Numbered from the stretch's first letter, positions 1-8,679 are shown. The stretch: DNA of 19,560 nucleotides from JAWLBY01 sp041687455 (GCA_041687455.1 JAWLBY010000032.1:1-19560), one strand, 5' to 3'. Notes: generated from the letters alone by a model not told the origin. Numbers and translations: made by a program.

Positions 1-70
1 GCCCCAAGGAGCGAACGGCTTCCCCGGAAATCGATCGGCCGTATAGCCGAATCTGATGCCAAACCCAAGG

Positions 71-1597
71 TACAAGGAGGGGCTTCAGCCCCGACCGCGG
101 GCTCGCCACCCGCCACGCGGCCGCGGCCGGAGCCGCGGGCGGGGCGCCATCACGTTGGAATCGACAGCGACCGCCAGCCCGGTCCGCGCCGGCCTCGCCC
201 GGTTTTACGGTCGGGGCTGAAGCCCCTCCTACAGGGGATGGGCTGCCGAACCTTCAGGCGGGGCTCATGCGCCGCGTGTCGCGACCGCCGACGGCACCGA
301 CGCGGCCCGGTGGCCGGGCAGCGTCCAACACAGCCCTGTAGGAGGGGCTTCAGCCCCGACCGCGCGCTCGCCACGCGGCCGCGGCCGGAGCCGCGGGCGG
401 GGCGCCATCAGGTTGGAATCGACAGCGACCGCCAGCCCGGTCCGCGCCGGTTTCGCCTGGTTTTACGGTCGGGGCTGAAGCCCCTCCTACAGGGGATGGG
501 CTGCCGGACCTTCAGGCGGGGCTCATGCGCCGCGTGTCGCGACCGTCGGCGGCACACCGACACGGCCCGGGTGGCCGGGCCGAGTCCAACGCAGCCTGCC
601 CCTGTAGGAGGGGCTTCAGCCCCGACCGCGAGCTCGGCATCCGCCACGCGGCCGCGGCCGGAGCCGCGGGCGGGGCGCCATCACGTTGGAATCGACAGCG
701 ACCGCCAGCCCGGTCTGCGCCGGCTTCGCCTGGTTTTACGGTCGGGGCTGAAGCCCCTCCTACAGGGGATGGGCTGCCGGACCTTCAAGCGGGCTCATGC
801 GCCGCGGGTCGCGACCGCCGACGGCACCGACGCGGCCCGGTGGCCGGGCAGCGTCCAACACAGCCCTGTAGGAGGGGCTTCAGCCCCGACCGCGCGCTCG
901 CCACCCGCCACGCGGCCGCGGCCGGAGCCGCGGGCGGGGCGCCATCACGTTGGAATCGACAGCGACCGCCAGCCCGGTCTGCGCCGGCTTCGCCCGGGTT
1001 TACGGTCGGGGCTGAAGCCCCTCCTACAGGGGGATGGGCTGCCGGACCTTCAGGCGGGGCTCATGCGCCGCGTGTCGCGACCGTCGGCGGCACACCGACA
1101 CGGCCCGGGTGGCCGGGCCGAGTCCAACGCAGCCTGCCCCTGTAGGAGGGGCTTCAGCCCCGACCGCGAGCTCGGCATCCGCCACGCGGCCGCGGCCGGA
1201 GCCGCGGGCGGGGCGCCATCACGTTGGAATCGACAGCGACCGCCAGCCCGGTCTGCGCCGGCTTCGCCTGGTTTTACGGTCGGGGCTGAAGCCCCTCCTA
1301 CAGGGGATGGGCTGCCGGACCTTCAAGCGGGCTCATGCGCCGCGGGTCGCGACCGCCGACGGCACCGACGCGGCCCGGTGGCCGGGCAGCGTCCAACACA
1401 GCCCTGTAGGAGGGGCTTCAGCCCCGACCGCGCGCTCGCCACCCGCCACGCGGCCGCGGCCGGAGCCGCGGGCGGGGCGCCATCACGTTGGAATCGACAG
1501 CGACCGCCAGCCTGGTCCGTGCCGGCTTCGCCCGGGTTTACGGTCGGGGCTGAAGCCCCTCCTACAGGGGATGGGCTGCCGGACCTTCAGGCGGGGC
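71..1597. repeat. Tandem array of ~268-bp REP/BIME-like units
   Basis: Six units follow one another. Each has a forward REP hairpin (GTAGGAGGGGCTTCAGCCCC core; starts near 73, 338, 604, 878, 1142, 1406), about 115 bp of GC-rich spacer, and an inverted REP (207-237, 465-495, 738-768, 1002-1033, 1276-1306, 1540-1570). About 100 bp resembling the 3' end of the adjacent permease gene completes the unit. The hairpin core is GGGGCT-TC-AGCCCC. Units alternate between two types, giving a ~538-bp higher-order period: 497-1033 and 1034-1571 look almost identical. Long open frames across the array are by-products of high GC and repetition. The last inverted REP lies about 28 bp beyond the permease stop and could act as a transcript-end hairpin. 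Confidence 0.93.
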
Positions 1598-2821
1598 TCA
1601 TGCGCCGCGGGTCGCGACTGCCGGCGGCACCGACGCGGCGCGGGTGGCCGGGCCGAGCACGGCGCCGACGCCGAGCAGCAGCAGGGCAACGACGCCGGCT
1701 GCGATGTACTCCCACGGCAATCGCGGCAAGGCGACCTGCTGGACCAGGAACAGGTTCAGCGCGATTGCGAGCAGCGCGCCGACCACGACTCCGGCACCGG
1801 TGATCATCACGTTCTCGGTCACGAAGTAGCGCAGGATGTCGGCGCGGGTGGCACCGAGCGCACGCCGCGTGCCGATCTGCCGGCGCCGCTGGGCAACCCA
1901 CAGGCTGGCCATGCCGACGATCCCGCTTGCCGTCACCAGCAGCAGCCCGCCAGTCACCGCCAGCAGCATCCACGCAACCTGCCGTTCATTGCTGTAACGG
2001 GCTGCGCGGATTTCCTCGAGCGTGCGGTTGTTGGTCAGTACGCGGTCGTTGCGCAGCGCGGTCAGGGCGGCCTCGGCATCGCGCATCACGCGGGCGAGCT
2101 CGCCCGGGGCGGCGCGGACCGCGTAGGTCGAGTCGGTCGCCAGATAGCGGACCGGCAGCATGAAGCTGCTGTAGGCGTTGTCGGAGTTCTGCGCGAACGG
2201 CGACATCAACCGGTCGACGACGCCGATGATGCGCATCGGCGTTGCCGTCGGCCCGACGCCGAGGTGAACCGTCCTGCCGACGTAGCTGCCGGCATCCGGG
2301 AACAGCCGGCTGCCGAGCTGGCGGGTGATGATGACGACGTCGGCCGCGAGCCGGGCCGTGTCCGGGTCGATCTCTACGACGTCGGCCTCGGTGAAGTCGC
2401 GGCCTTCGACCAGCGTGAGTTCCAGCGCGTCGACCAGGCTGTTCGGCGTGAAGTAGGTGGCTGCGCCGATGCCGCTGTCGGGATTGGCTGGATCGACGCT
2501 GAGCCCGAGCCCCCAGCCGTTCTGGGTCATCGGGATCTGGTTGGTCCACGCCGCCGACACGACACCCGGCACCGCCCGCAACGCCTCCAGGTCACGACGC
2601 TGCATCGCGGCGATGTCGGGAACATCGCGGAAGCCGCTGTAGCTGAGCTCGAACACGTTCGGCTCGTCGGCGCCGGACGGACGCGACATCCGCGCCATCC
2701 GCTCGTTGACCACGTACAGCGCGTTGCTCAGCACGGCCAGCGTCAATGCGACCTGGGCGGCGATCAGCAGCGCACCGGTACGGTTGCGCAGCAGGGTCGA
2801 GAGAATCGGACGAATTTCCAT
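1598..2821 (-). CDS. ABC transporter permease, FtsX/MacB type (second permease)
   Basis: This is a 407-residue inner-membrane permease with the MacB topology. One N-terminal helix (about 17-38) is followed by a large periplasmic domain (about 40-285) and three C-terminal helices (about 285-310, 335-360, 370-390). The cytoplasmic motif RRRQIGTRRALGAT between helices 2 and 3 is typical of FtsX permeases. The ATG at 2821 lies 17 bp after the upstream permease stop, with GGAAG before it; a longer upstream open frame is a shadow of the other permease. The ending PPAVATRGA is a normal family C-terminus. The last ~60 bp are also present, degenerate, in every unit of the adjacent tandem array. It probably pairs with the other permease as a heterodimer driven by the operon's ATPase. 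The substrate cannot be told from sequence. Confidence 0.9.
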   Translation of the reverse strand: MEIRPILSTLLRNRTGALLIAAQVALTLAVLSNALYVVNERMARMSRPSGADEPNVFELSYSGFRDVPDIAAMQRRDLEALRAVPGVVSAAWTNQIPMTQNGWGLGLSVDPANPDSGIGAATYFTPNSLVDALELTLVEGRDFTEADVVEIDPDTARLAADVVIITRQLGSRLFPDAGSYVGRTVHLGVGPTATPMRIIGVVDRLMSPFAQNSDNAYSSFMLPVRYLATDSTYAVRAAPGELARVMRDAEAALTALRNDRVLTNNRTLEEIRAARYSNERQVAWMLLAVTGGLLLVTASGIVGMASLWVAQRRRQIGTRRALGATRADILRYFVTENVMITGAGVVVGALLAIALNLFLVQQVALPRLPWEYIAAGVVALLLLGVGAVLGPATRAASVPPAVATRGA

Positions 2822-2838
2822 GACTGGGCTTCCGAAGA

Positions 2839-4155
2839 TCATTGGGTCTTGAGCTGCACGGCCGGCAGCACCTGGCAGGCGCGCCAGGTCGGCAACAGGC
2901 CGGCGAGCAGGGCGGCACCGATCGACAGCGCGAACGTGACCGTCAGCATCAGCGGATCCATCCGCGCCAGCGTCGCCATCTCCGGCGACTGCTGTGCCAG
3001 CACCCACAGCGCGGCGAGCGTCAGGACCAGGCCGGTCAGTCCACCGACCAGGCCGACCACCGCCGACTCGGTCAGGTATTGCTTGAACAGTTCGGCTTTC
3101 GGTGCACCGAGCGCGCGCCGCACGCCGATCTCGCTGCTGCGGGCGGAGAACTTGGCCAGCAGCAGTCCGACCGTGTTGATCAGGCAGACCAGCAGGAACA
3201 GGAAGGCCAGCCAGGTCTGCACGCGACTGTCGTTGCCGACCACCTGGCGCTCCTGCAGCCATTCCATCACGTCGAACAGTTGCACCACATCGTCACCCTG
3301 GCGCGGGAAGCGGCCGAGCCGACGCTGTTCCGCGACGTAGCCACCGAGGTAGTCGAGGTAGGCACCGCGGTCCGACACCGACGCCAGCTCGGCCCAGTAC
3401 TGGATCCAACCGCATTCGGAGTTCTTCAGGCCTTCGAAGCCGGGCTGCAGGTTCGCATTGCTCGAACAGTTGACGCTGCCCGACGGATCCATCTCGGACC
3501 TGACCGCGGTCTGCATCGGCACGAATACCTGCTCGTAATCGGCGAACGACTCGCTGCCGACCAGCCGGTAGAACTTCGGCACCGGCTGCCAGCGATCGGT
3601 CACGCCGACCACGCTGAAGCGCTCGGATCCGATCGTCAGGCTGCGGCCGATCGCGGACTCGTCGCCGAACAGCCGTTCGGCCAACTGTCGCGCGATCACC
3701 ACGACCTGCTCGCCGCGCCGATCCTGCTCGGCACTCCACGCGCCGCCGGCGATGAACGGCACATCGAACATCGCGAAGAAATCCGCATTGACGGCGACGC
3801 CGGCGGTCTGGAACGGCGGCAGATCGGCTCGCTCGGATTCGATCGCCGGCTGGATGCCGAGCAGCATCGTCTGTCGCGCGGCGCGCGCATCGCTGACGAG
3901 CTGCGCGGCATCACGGTAGGTCAACTGCCTCGGACCGGAACCGGGAGCGCGCTCGCCGTCGGCGTAGTTGTCGAGCAGCGGCGTGACCAGCCGCTCGCTC
4001 TTGTGCGGGATCGGGTTGCCGGACATCGCATGCAGCACGACCAGCGTCGACATGCTGGCGGCGACGCCGATCGCCAGCGTCGCGACCATCAGCGCAGTCA
4101 GCACCGGGCTGCGGCGCAGGTTGAGCAGACCGAGTCTCAGGTAATAGCCGAACAT
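2839..4155 (-). CDS. ABC transporter permease, FtsX/MacB type (first permease)
   Basis: This is a 438-residue permease with an N-terminal transmembrane segment (about 19-42) and a MacB-like periplasmic domain. Three C-terminal helices lie near 315-335, 366-386 and 405-421. The motif SSEIGVRRALGAPKAELFKQ (340-359) is the hallmark cytoplasmic loop of FtsX permeases. A strong GGAGG sits six bases before the ATG and overlaps the end region of the ATPase gene (12 bp between the two frames), so translation is probably coupled. It resembles the next permease in plan but not closely in sequence, which suggests a heterodimeric exporter rather than a MacB homodimer. Neither permease carries a fused ATPase domain, unlike classical MacB. 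Family assignment is firm; the exported substrate is unknown. Confidence 0.92.
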   Translation of the reverse strand: MFGYYLRLGLLNLRRSPVLTALMVATLAIGVAASMSTLVVLHAMSGNPIPHKSERLVTPLLDNYADGERAPGSGPRQLTYRDAAQLVSDARAARQTMLLGIQPAIESERADLPPFQTAGVAVNADFFAMFDVPFIAGGAWSAEQDRRGEQVVVIARQLAERLFGDESAIGRSLTIGSERFSVVGVTDRWQPVPKFYRLVGSESFADYEQVFVPMQTAVRSEMDPSGSVNCSSNANLQPGFEGLKNSECGWIQYWAELASVSDRGAYLDYLGGYVAEQRRLGRFPRQGDDVVQLFDVMEWLQERQVVGNDSRVQTWLAFLFLLVCLINTVGLLLAKFSARSSEIGVRRALGAPKAELFKQYLTESAVVGLVGGLTGLVLTLAALWVLAQQSPEMATLARMDPLMLTVTFALSIGAALLAGLLPTWRACQVLPAVQLKTQ

Positions 4156-4167
4156 TGCGGGCCTCCG

Positions 4168-4875
4168 TCAGCCGACCGCGGCGATAGACGCGCGCAGGGC
4201 CGGTTCGGCCTGCACGGCGGTGACCTGGCCGTCGATGATGTGGATGTTGCGCTGCGCGCGGGCGGCGAGTTCCGGATCGTGGGTGACCATCACGATCGTA
4301 GTGCCCTGCGCATTGATGTCCTCGAGCAGCTCCATGACGCCGCGCGCCATCATCGAGTCGAGGTTGCCGGTCGGTTCGTCGGCCAGCAGCACGCGCGGCT
4401 CGCCGGCCAGTGCGCGGGCAATCGCGACACGCTGCTGCTGACCGCCGGACAGTTCGTTCGGATAGTGCTTCATGCGCGAGGCCAGCCCGACCCGCGACAG
4501 CGCGCTCTCGATCCGCCGCTTGCGTTCGGCGGCGTTGAAGCCGCGATAGCGCAACGGCACGTCGACGTTGTCGAACAGGTTCAGGTCGGGAATCAGGTTG
4601 AAGCCCTGGAAGATGAAGCCGAGCTTCTCGTTGCGCAGCTTCGAGCGCGCGCGATCATCGAGCCCGCGCACGTCGACACCGTCGAGCCAGTATTCGCCAC
4701 CGGTGAATTCCTCTAGCAGGCCGGCGATGTTCAGGAACGTCGTCTTGCCGGAGCCGGACGGCCCGGTCACCGCGACGAACTCGCCTTCGCGGACATGCAG
4801 GTCGAGGCCACGCAGCGCATGCGTCTCGATCATGTGCGTGCGGTAGACCTTGCTGAGCTGGATCATCTTGAGCAT
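4168..4875 (-). CDS. ABC transporter ATP-binding protein (MacB/LolD-type)
   Basis: This 235-residue ATPase powers the two permeases encoded just downstream. All nucleotide-binding motifs are intact: Walker A GPSGSGKTT (38-46), Q-loop Q90, signature LSGGQQQR (142-149), Walker B VLLADEPTGNLD (162-173) and the H-loop histidine in VTHDP (199). These belong to the MacB/LolD exporter branch, which commonly has ADEPTGNLD. I chose the ATG at 4875 because the protein then begins MLKMIQLSKVY like the family; the open frame extends upstream only through low-complexity intergenic repeat. MIQLSK at 4866 is an alternative start. The gene lies 153 bp after the adaptor and 12 bp before the first permease on the same strand, as expected for an operon. 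Confidence 0.94.
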   Translation of the reverse strand: MLKMIQLSKVYRTHMIETHALRGLDLHVREGEFVAVTGPSGSGKTTFLNIAGLLEEFTGGEYWLDGVDVRGLDDRARSKLRNEKLGFIFQGFNLIPDLNLFDNVDVPLRYRGFNAAERKRRIESALSRVGLASRMKHYPNELSGGQQQRVAIARALAGEPRVLLADEPTGNLDSMMARGVMELLEDINAQGTTIVMVTHDPELAARAQRNIHIIDGQVTAVQAEPALRASIAAVG

Positions 4876-4893
4876 GGCGCTTGTCCTTCGGAC

Positions 4894-5027
4894 CGGGATT
4901 CGGGATTGGGGGTTGGGTATTCGGGATTCGCAAGAGCGGAGTTGCGCAGGCTGGAGGCGGTGCGAGGTGGTCGGGAGAGGCGGACGCGCTTCGACGAATC
5001 CCCAATCCCGGCTCCCCAATCCCGGCT
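4894..5027. repeat. Inverted GGGATT-rich intergenic repeat inside the exporter operon
   Basis: Between the adaptor stop and the ATPase start, 4894-4930 has the string GGGATTCGGGATTGGGGG with variants. At 4995-5027 the opposite polarity appears (CGAATCCCCAATCCCGG, then CCCCAATCCCGG). The two arms could fold into a long imperfect hairpin around about 65 nt. This style of GGGATTCGGGATT intergenic repeat is familiar from Xanthomonadaceae genomes (general knowledge). In the operon transcript it could affect mRNA stability or downstream expression. Confidence 0.75.
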
Positions 5028-5028
5028 C

Positions 5029-6330
5029 TCAGTTGATCGCCACCCGTTCGGCGTTTTCGAAACCGTCGCTGCCGGCGATGACGATGCGCTCGCCGGGCGC
5101 GACACCTTCGATGATCTCGACCGCCGACACGCTGGTGGCGCCGAGCCGGATCGGGCGTCGCTCGGCGATGCCGTTGGCGCCGACCACGTAGGCGATCCGG
5201 CCGCCGTGCGCCTCGATGAACGGACCGCGCGACACCATCAGCACGTCGTTGCGTTCCTCGATCAGCACCCGGGCGTTGACGCGCTGGTTCTGCCGCAGGC
5301 CCGGCGGCTGCTCGCCGTCGAAGCGGACCCGCGCCAGCACTTCGTTGCCGACCACTTCCGGCGAGATCGCCGACAGCCGGCCGATCGCCCGCGTGCTGCC
5401 GATCTGGACCTCGGCCGGCATGCCGATGCCGAGATCCTCGGCATAGCTTTCCGGCACTTCGAGTTCGACTTCCAGTTCGGACAGATCGACCACGGTCAGC
5501 AGCGCGGTGTTCGCGGCGACCAGCGCGCGGTCGTTGACCGACAGCGTGCCGATCACGCCGTCGACCGGTGCGCGCACCGCCAGTTCGTCGACCCGCCGTT
5601 CGAGGTTGGCGACCAGCAGCCGCTGCCGTTCTAGCGCCTTCTCGCGGGTCTGCAGGTCGAATTCGACCGACTGCGTTTCCAGCAGCGCATCGGCCGCGGC
5701 GTGCTTGCTGAGGATGTCGGCGCTGGTGCGGGTGTCCTGCGCACGCAGCCACTCGACCTCGGACAACGCACCGAGCTTGTAGGCGCGTTCGGTCCGTTCC
5801 AGCTCGCGCTCGGCGGCGGTCAACTGCAGCGCCGCCTCGTCGGCGGTGCGGCGCGCCAGCAGCTTCTGCTTGTCGGCCACGATCCGCTGCCGCGCGACCT
5901 CGACTTCGAGCTGTTCCAGCATCGCCCGCTCGCGGTCGTATTCGTTGGCGAGTTCGGGCGAATCGATCTGTGCCAGCAGTTGGCCGCGGTCCACCCGCTC
6001 GCCGGCGGCGATCTTCAGCGCAACGGTGCCGGCGTACGGCGCGTACAGGGTCGGACTGTTGGCGGCGACCACCCGGCCGGTCACCGCGGCGTCGCGGACG
6101 AACGTGCCGAGCTCGACCGCGGCCAGCCGCAGCCGGGCGGAATCGGCCGATCGGTCGCTGGCGGCGAAGCGCGCCACCGCGACGCCGGCCAGCAGCAACA
6201 CGCCGGCGGTGATCACGGCCGGCAGCAGGAACCGGCGCCAGGCAGCCCGCGGTGCGGCGATCGGACGGTCTTGGGCGGAAGTGTCGCGGATCATGGCGGT
6301 GTCGACTTCGATGGAGACGAGTCGGCTCAT
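5029..6330 (-). CDS. Efflux membrane-fusion (periplasmic adaptor) protein, HlyD/MacA-like
   Basis: This adaptor links an inner-membrane ABC exporter to an outer-membrane channel. A short cytoplasmic N-terminus precedes one hydrophobic segment (LLPAVITAGVLLLAGVAVA, about residues 35-54). A split lipoyl/biotinyl-like domain follows (YAPYAGTVALKIAAGERVDRG and, after the coils, VRAPVDGVIGTLSVN). Between them lies a long alpha-helical coiled-coil hairpin rich in E, R, A and L (about 115-230). The beta-barrel and membrane-proximal parts end in GERIVIAGSDGFENAERVAIN. It is the first gene of a four-gene minus-strand operon. The start is uncertain: ATGs at 6354, 6330 and 6294 are in frame and none has a convincing ribosome site; MIRDTSAQD at 6294 looks like a conserved family beginning. 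No TolC homologue is in the window. Confidence 0.88.
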   Translation of the reverse strand: MSRLVSIEVDTAMIRDTSAQDRPIAAPRAAWRRFLLPAVITAGVLLLAGVAVARFAASDRSADSARLRLAAVELGTFVRDAAVTGRVVAANSPTLYAPYAGTVALKIAAGERVDRGQLLAQIDSPELANEYDRERAMLEQLEVEVARQRIVADKQKLLARRTADEAALQLTAAERELERTERAYKLGALSEVEWLRAQDTRTSADILSKHAAADALLETQSVEFDLQTREKALERQRLLVANLERRVDELAVRAPVDGVIGTLSVNDRALVAANTALLTVVDLSELEVELEVPESYAEDLGIGMPAEVQIGSTRAIGRLSAISPEVVGNEVLARVRFDGEQPPGLRQNQRVNARVLIEERNDVLMVSRGPFIEAHGGRIAYVVGANGIAERRPIRLGATSVSAVEIIEGVAPGERIVIAGSDGFENAERVAIN

Positions 6331-6386
6331 GCAGCCGCCGTGCCATCCGGACATACCGCCCTACCCCATTGTTTTTGCGGAACTTT

Positions 6387-6435
6387 GTTCGAACGGTCCG
6401 AGTGTCCGGACGGCCGGACAGCGTCCGTTCGGACG
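6387..6435. promoter_or_regulatory. Palindrome cluster in the glmS / exporter divergent spacer
   Basis: Three inverted repeats lie within 49 bp: GTTCGAAC (6387-6394), TGTCCGG-ACGG-CCGGACA (6403-6420, 7-bp arms) and CGTCCG-TT-CGGACG (6422-6435, 6-bp arms). The element GTCCG recurs in both orientations. The spacer separates divergent genes, so a dimeric regulator could bind here and control either side. No clear -35/-10 pair was recognised and no regulator gene is adjacent, so the operator role is inferred. Confidence 0.45.
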
Positions 6436-6489
6436 TCCGCCCGGGGCGCGTGACAGAATTGGCGACCTCGAGCACACGGAAGCGAACAC

Positions 6490-8316
6490 ATGTGCGGCAT
6501 CGTTGGCATCAGCGCGGAGCGCGACGTCACCCAGGATCTGATTGCGGGCCTGAAGGCCCTCGAATACCGCGGCTACGACTCGGCCGGCATGGCCGTACTC
6601 GGCGACGACGGCATCGTGCGCTTGCGCGCCAAGGGCAAGGTGCGCGATCTCGAAGCGCGCCAGCAGGCGACCCCGATCGTCGGCACCAGTGGCATCGCGC
6701 ATACGCGCTGGGCCACCCACGGCGCGCCGAACGAGATCAACGCCCATCCGCACGTTTCGAGCGGGATGGTCACGGTGGTCCACAACGGCATCATCGAGAA
6801 CCACGCCGAGCTGCGCAGCGCGCTGCGTGCGCACGGCTTCGAGTTCGATTCGGAAACCGACACCGAGGTCATCGCGCATCTGGTCGAGCAGTACCAGCGC
6901 GAAGGGCTGTCGCTGCTCGAGGCCGGCCGCAAGGCGATCGGCCGCCTGCACGGCGCCTACGCGATCGTGCTGCTGTCGAAGCGCGAACCGGGCGTGCTGG
7001 TCGGCGCACGCAGCGGCTCGCCGCTGGTGCTCGGCTACGGCGACGGCGAGAACTATCTCGCCTCCGACATCCACGCGCTGCTGCCGCTGACGCGGCGCTT
7101 CAGCTACTTGCTCGAAGGCGATGTCGTCGAGCTGCGCCACGACCAGGTGCGGATCTTCGACAGCAGCGGCGCGGCGGTCGAGCGGCCGATCAAGGAATCG
7201 CAGTTCAACCTCGACGCGGTGCAGCGTGGCGAATACCGCCACTACATGCTGAAGGAAATCCACGAGCAGCCGCAGGCGATCGCCGACACGCTGGAGGGCC
7301 GCATTGCCGGTGGCCGCGTGCTGCCGGAAATCTTCGGCGTCGGCGCTGCCGAGCTGCTGGCCAAGGCCGACGCAGTGCACATCGTCGCCTGCGGCACCAG
7401 CTTCCACGCCGGCGTCGTCGCCCGTTACTGGATCGAGTCGCTGGCCGGCATTCCGTGCACGACCGAGATCGCCAGCGAGTACCGTTACCGGCAACCGGTG
7501 GTGCGGCCCAACACGCTGTTCGTGACGATTTCGCAGTCAGGCGAAACGGCCGACACGCTGGCCGCGCTGCGGATGGCCAGCGAGCGCGGCTATCTGGCGA
7601 CGCTGGCGGTCTGCAACGTGCCGGAAGCGTCGCTGGTCCGCGAGTCGTCGCTGGTGCTGATGACGCGCGCCGGCCCCGAGATCGGCGTCGCGTCGACCAA
7701 GGCCTTCACGACCCAGCTCGCCGCGCTGGCGCTGCTCACGCTGCACCTGGCCGACGCCCACGGACTCTCGCGCGAGCGTCGCGAAGACGCCGTGCGGCAG
7801 CTCGAACAGGTGCCCGGCCTGATCGCCGAGGCGCTGACGCTCGACGACGCCATCCGCGAGCTGGCCGAGCAGTTCGTGCACTGCGACCACGCGCTGTTCC
7901 TCGGCCGCGGCACGCACTACCCGATCGCGCTCGAGGGCGCGTTGAAGCTGAAGGAAATCTCCTACATCCACGCCGAAGGCTACCCGGCCGGCGAGCTCAA
8001 GCACGGCCCGCTAGCGCTGGTCGACGAGAACATGCCGGTGATCGCGGTCGCACCGAACGACCACCTGCTCGACAAGCTGAAGTCGAACATGGAGGAAGTG
8101 CGCGCCCGCGGCGGCCGGCTGTACGTGTTCGCCGACAGCACCATCCGCCACGGCCTCGACCACGACCGCGTGCTCGAACTGCCGGCCGCCGGCGAGATCG
8201 CCGCCCCGATCCTGTTCACCATCCCGCTGCAACTGCTCGCCTACCACGTCGCCGTGCTGCGCGGCACCGACGTCGACCAGCCGCGCAACCTGGCAAAATC
8301 GGTGACGGTGGAGTAG
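6490..8316 (+). CDS. glmS: Glutamine--fructose-6-phosphate aminotransferase (isomerizing)
   Basis: GlmS converts fructose-6-phosphate and glutamine to glucosamine-6-phosphate, the first step toward UDP-GlcNAc for peptidoglycan and lipopolysaccharide; it is cytosolic. The 608 residues match the usual ~609 of the proteobacterial enzyme. The protein begins MCGIVG, so Cys2 becomes the N-terminal nucleophile of the glutaminase domain. GTSGIAHTRWATHG and HNGIIENH are visible glutaminase motifs. The two SIS isomerase domains contain ACGTSFHAG, SQSGETADT and GRGTHYPIALEGALKLKE, and the protein ends LAKSVTVE as in the family. GGAAG lies about eight bases before the ATG. The gene stands alone here: the often-linked glmU is not upstream. 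A 223-bp dispersed repeat begins two bases after the stop codon. Confidence 0.98.
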   Translation: MCGIVGISAERDVTQDLIAGLKALEYRGYDSAGMAVLGDDGIVRLRAKGKVRDLEARQQATPIVGTSGIAHTRWATHGAPNEINAHPHVSSGMVTVVHNGIIENHAELRSALRAHGFEFDSETDTEVIAHLVEQYQREGLSLLEAGRKAIGRLHGAYAIVLLSKREPGVLVGARSGSPLVLGYGDGENYLASDIHALLPLTRRFSYLLEGDVVELRHDQVRIFDSSGAAVERPIKESQFNLDAVQRGEYRHYMLKEIHEQPQAIADTLEGRIAGGRVLPEIFGVGAAELLAKADAVHIVACGTSFHAGVVARYWIESLAGIPCTTEIASEYRYRQPVVRPNTLFVTISQSGETADTLAALRMASERGYLATLAVCNVPEASLVRESSLVLMTRAGPEIGVASTKAFTTQLAALALLTLHLADAHGLSRERREDAVRQLEQVPGLIAEALTLDDAIRELAEQFVHCDHALFLGRGTHYPIALEGALKLKEISYIHAEGYPAGELKHGPLALVDENMPVIAVAPNDHLLDKLKSNMEEVRARGGRLYVFADSTIRHGLDHDRVLELPAAGEIAAPILFTIPLQLLAYHVAVLRGTDVDQPRNLAKSVTVE

Positions 8317-8318
8317 CA

Positions 8319-8541
8319 CGGAACGCCGGGCGGGTACGCTGCTGGTTCAGGACAACAGTGTTCCTGGCTGTCGAATGTAGTCGTGGTCGAGCAATGCGTG
8401 TGCAGGGGGCAATCGGTGCCGCACGGCAATCGCGCCGGATCGCCGCCGACATGCCGGTGGGGCGGACTTCCCGTGCCGGTTGGCCGAGTCGAACGCCAGG
8501 CAGCCGGCGTCGCGGCCGGGGCGGGACCGGCCGAGTGCGGA
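8319..8541 (+). repeat. Dispersed intergenic repeat, copy A
   Basis: This stretch aligns end to end with 11183-11403, with small indels and by eye roughly three quarters identity. It starts GAACGCCG and contains AGTCGT-GTCGA, CCGCACG-CAATCG and GCCGGATCG. A 25-bp stretch (8499-8523) is identical to 11362-11386, and the repeat ends GGCCGAGTGCG. It fills most of the 363-bp gap after glmS. No coding potential was convincing in either copy: reading frames are not conserved across the indels. Confidence 0.82.
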
Positions 8542-8617
8542 CCCACAGTGGACGCCGGGGTTGCCACTGGACGCGCCCCCCGATGGAGTTCATCGACGCG
8601 GTGTCCAATCGGACTTT

Positions 8618-8661
8618 CCTGACACGCCTGTCAGGCTGCCCGACAGACGCGCCCGGGCGCG
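8618..8661. promoter_or_regulatory. Two palindromes upstream of the secreted-protein gene pair
   Basis: CCTGACA-CGCC-TGTCAGG (8618-8635) has perfect 7-bp arms. CGCGCCCGGGCGCG (8648-8661) is a perfect 14-bp palindrome. Both lie 19-62 bp before the start of the next gene, where an operator would sit. There is no T-run, so a Rho-independent terminator for glmS is less likely. The function is inferred. Confidence 0.4.
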
Positions 8662-8679
8662 CATGGTAGAACTGAGCGC

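Noticed and set aside
71..1597. Possible CRISPR or integron-type array
   Set aside because: The spacers between REP hairpins are themselves repeated, and no integrase or cas gene is present.
238..3340. Long plus-strand open frames (for example 238-1803 and 1034-3340)
   Set aside because: They run through the tandem REP array and antisense to two clear permease genes. The peptide repeats simply mirror DNA repeats, there is no ribosome site, and the composition is Arg/Pro/Ala shadow-like.
4876..5019. N-terminal extension of the ABC ATPase (MGSRDWGFVEARPP...)
   Set aside because: The extra residues come from the GGGATTCGGGATT intergenic repeat. The family start MLKMIQLSK at 4875 is better.
6355..6489. 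glmS ribozyme/riboswitch
   Set aside because: That ribozyme is known from Gram-positive bacteria, and nothing here resembles its conserved core. The spacer is explained better by short palindromes.
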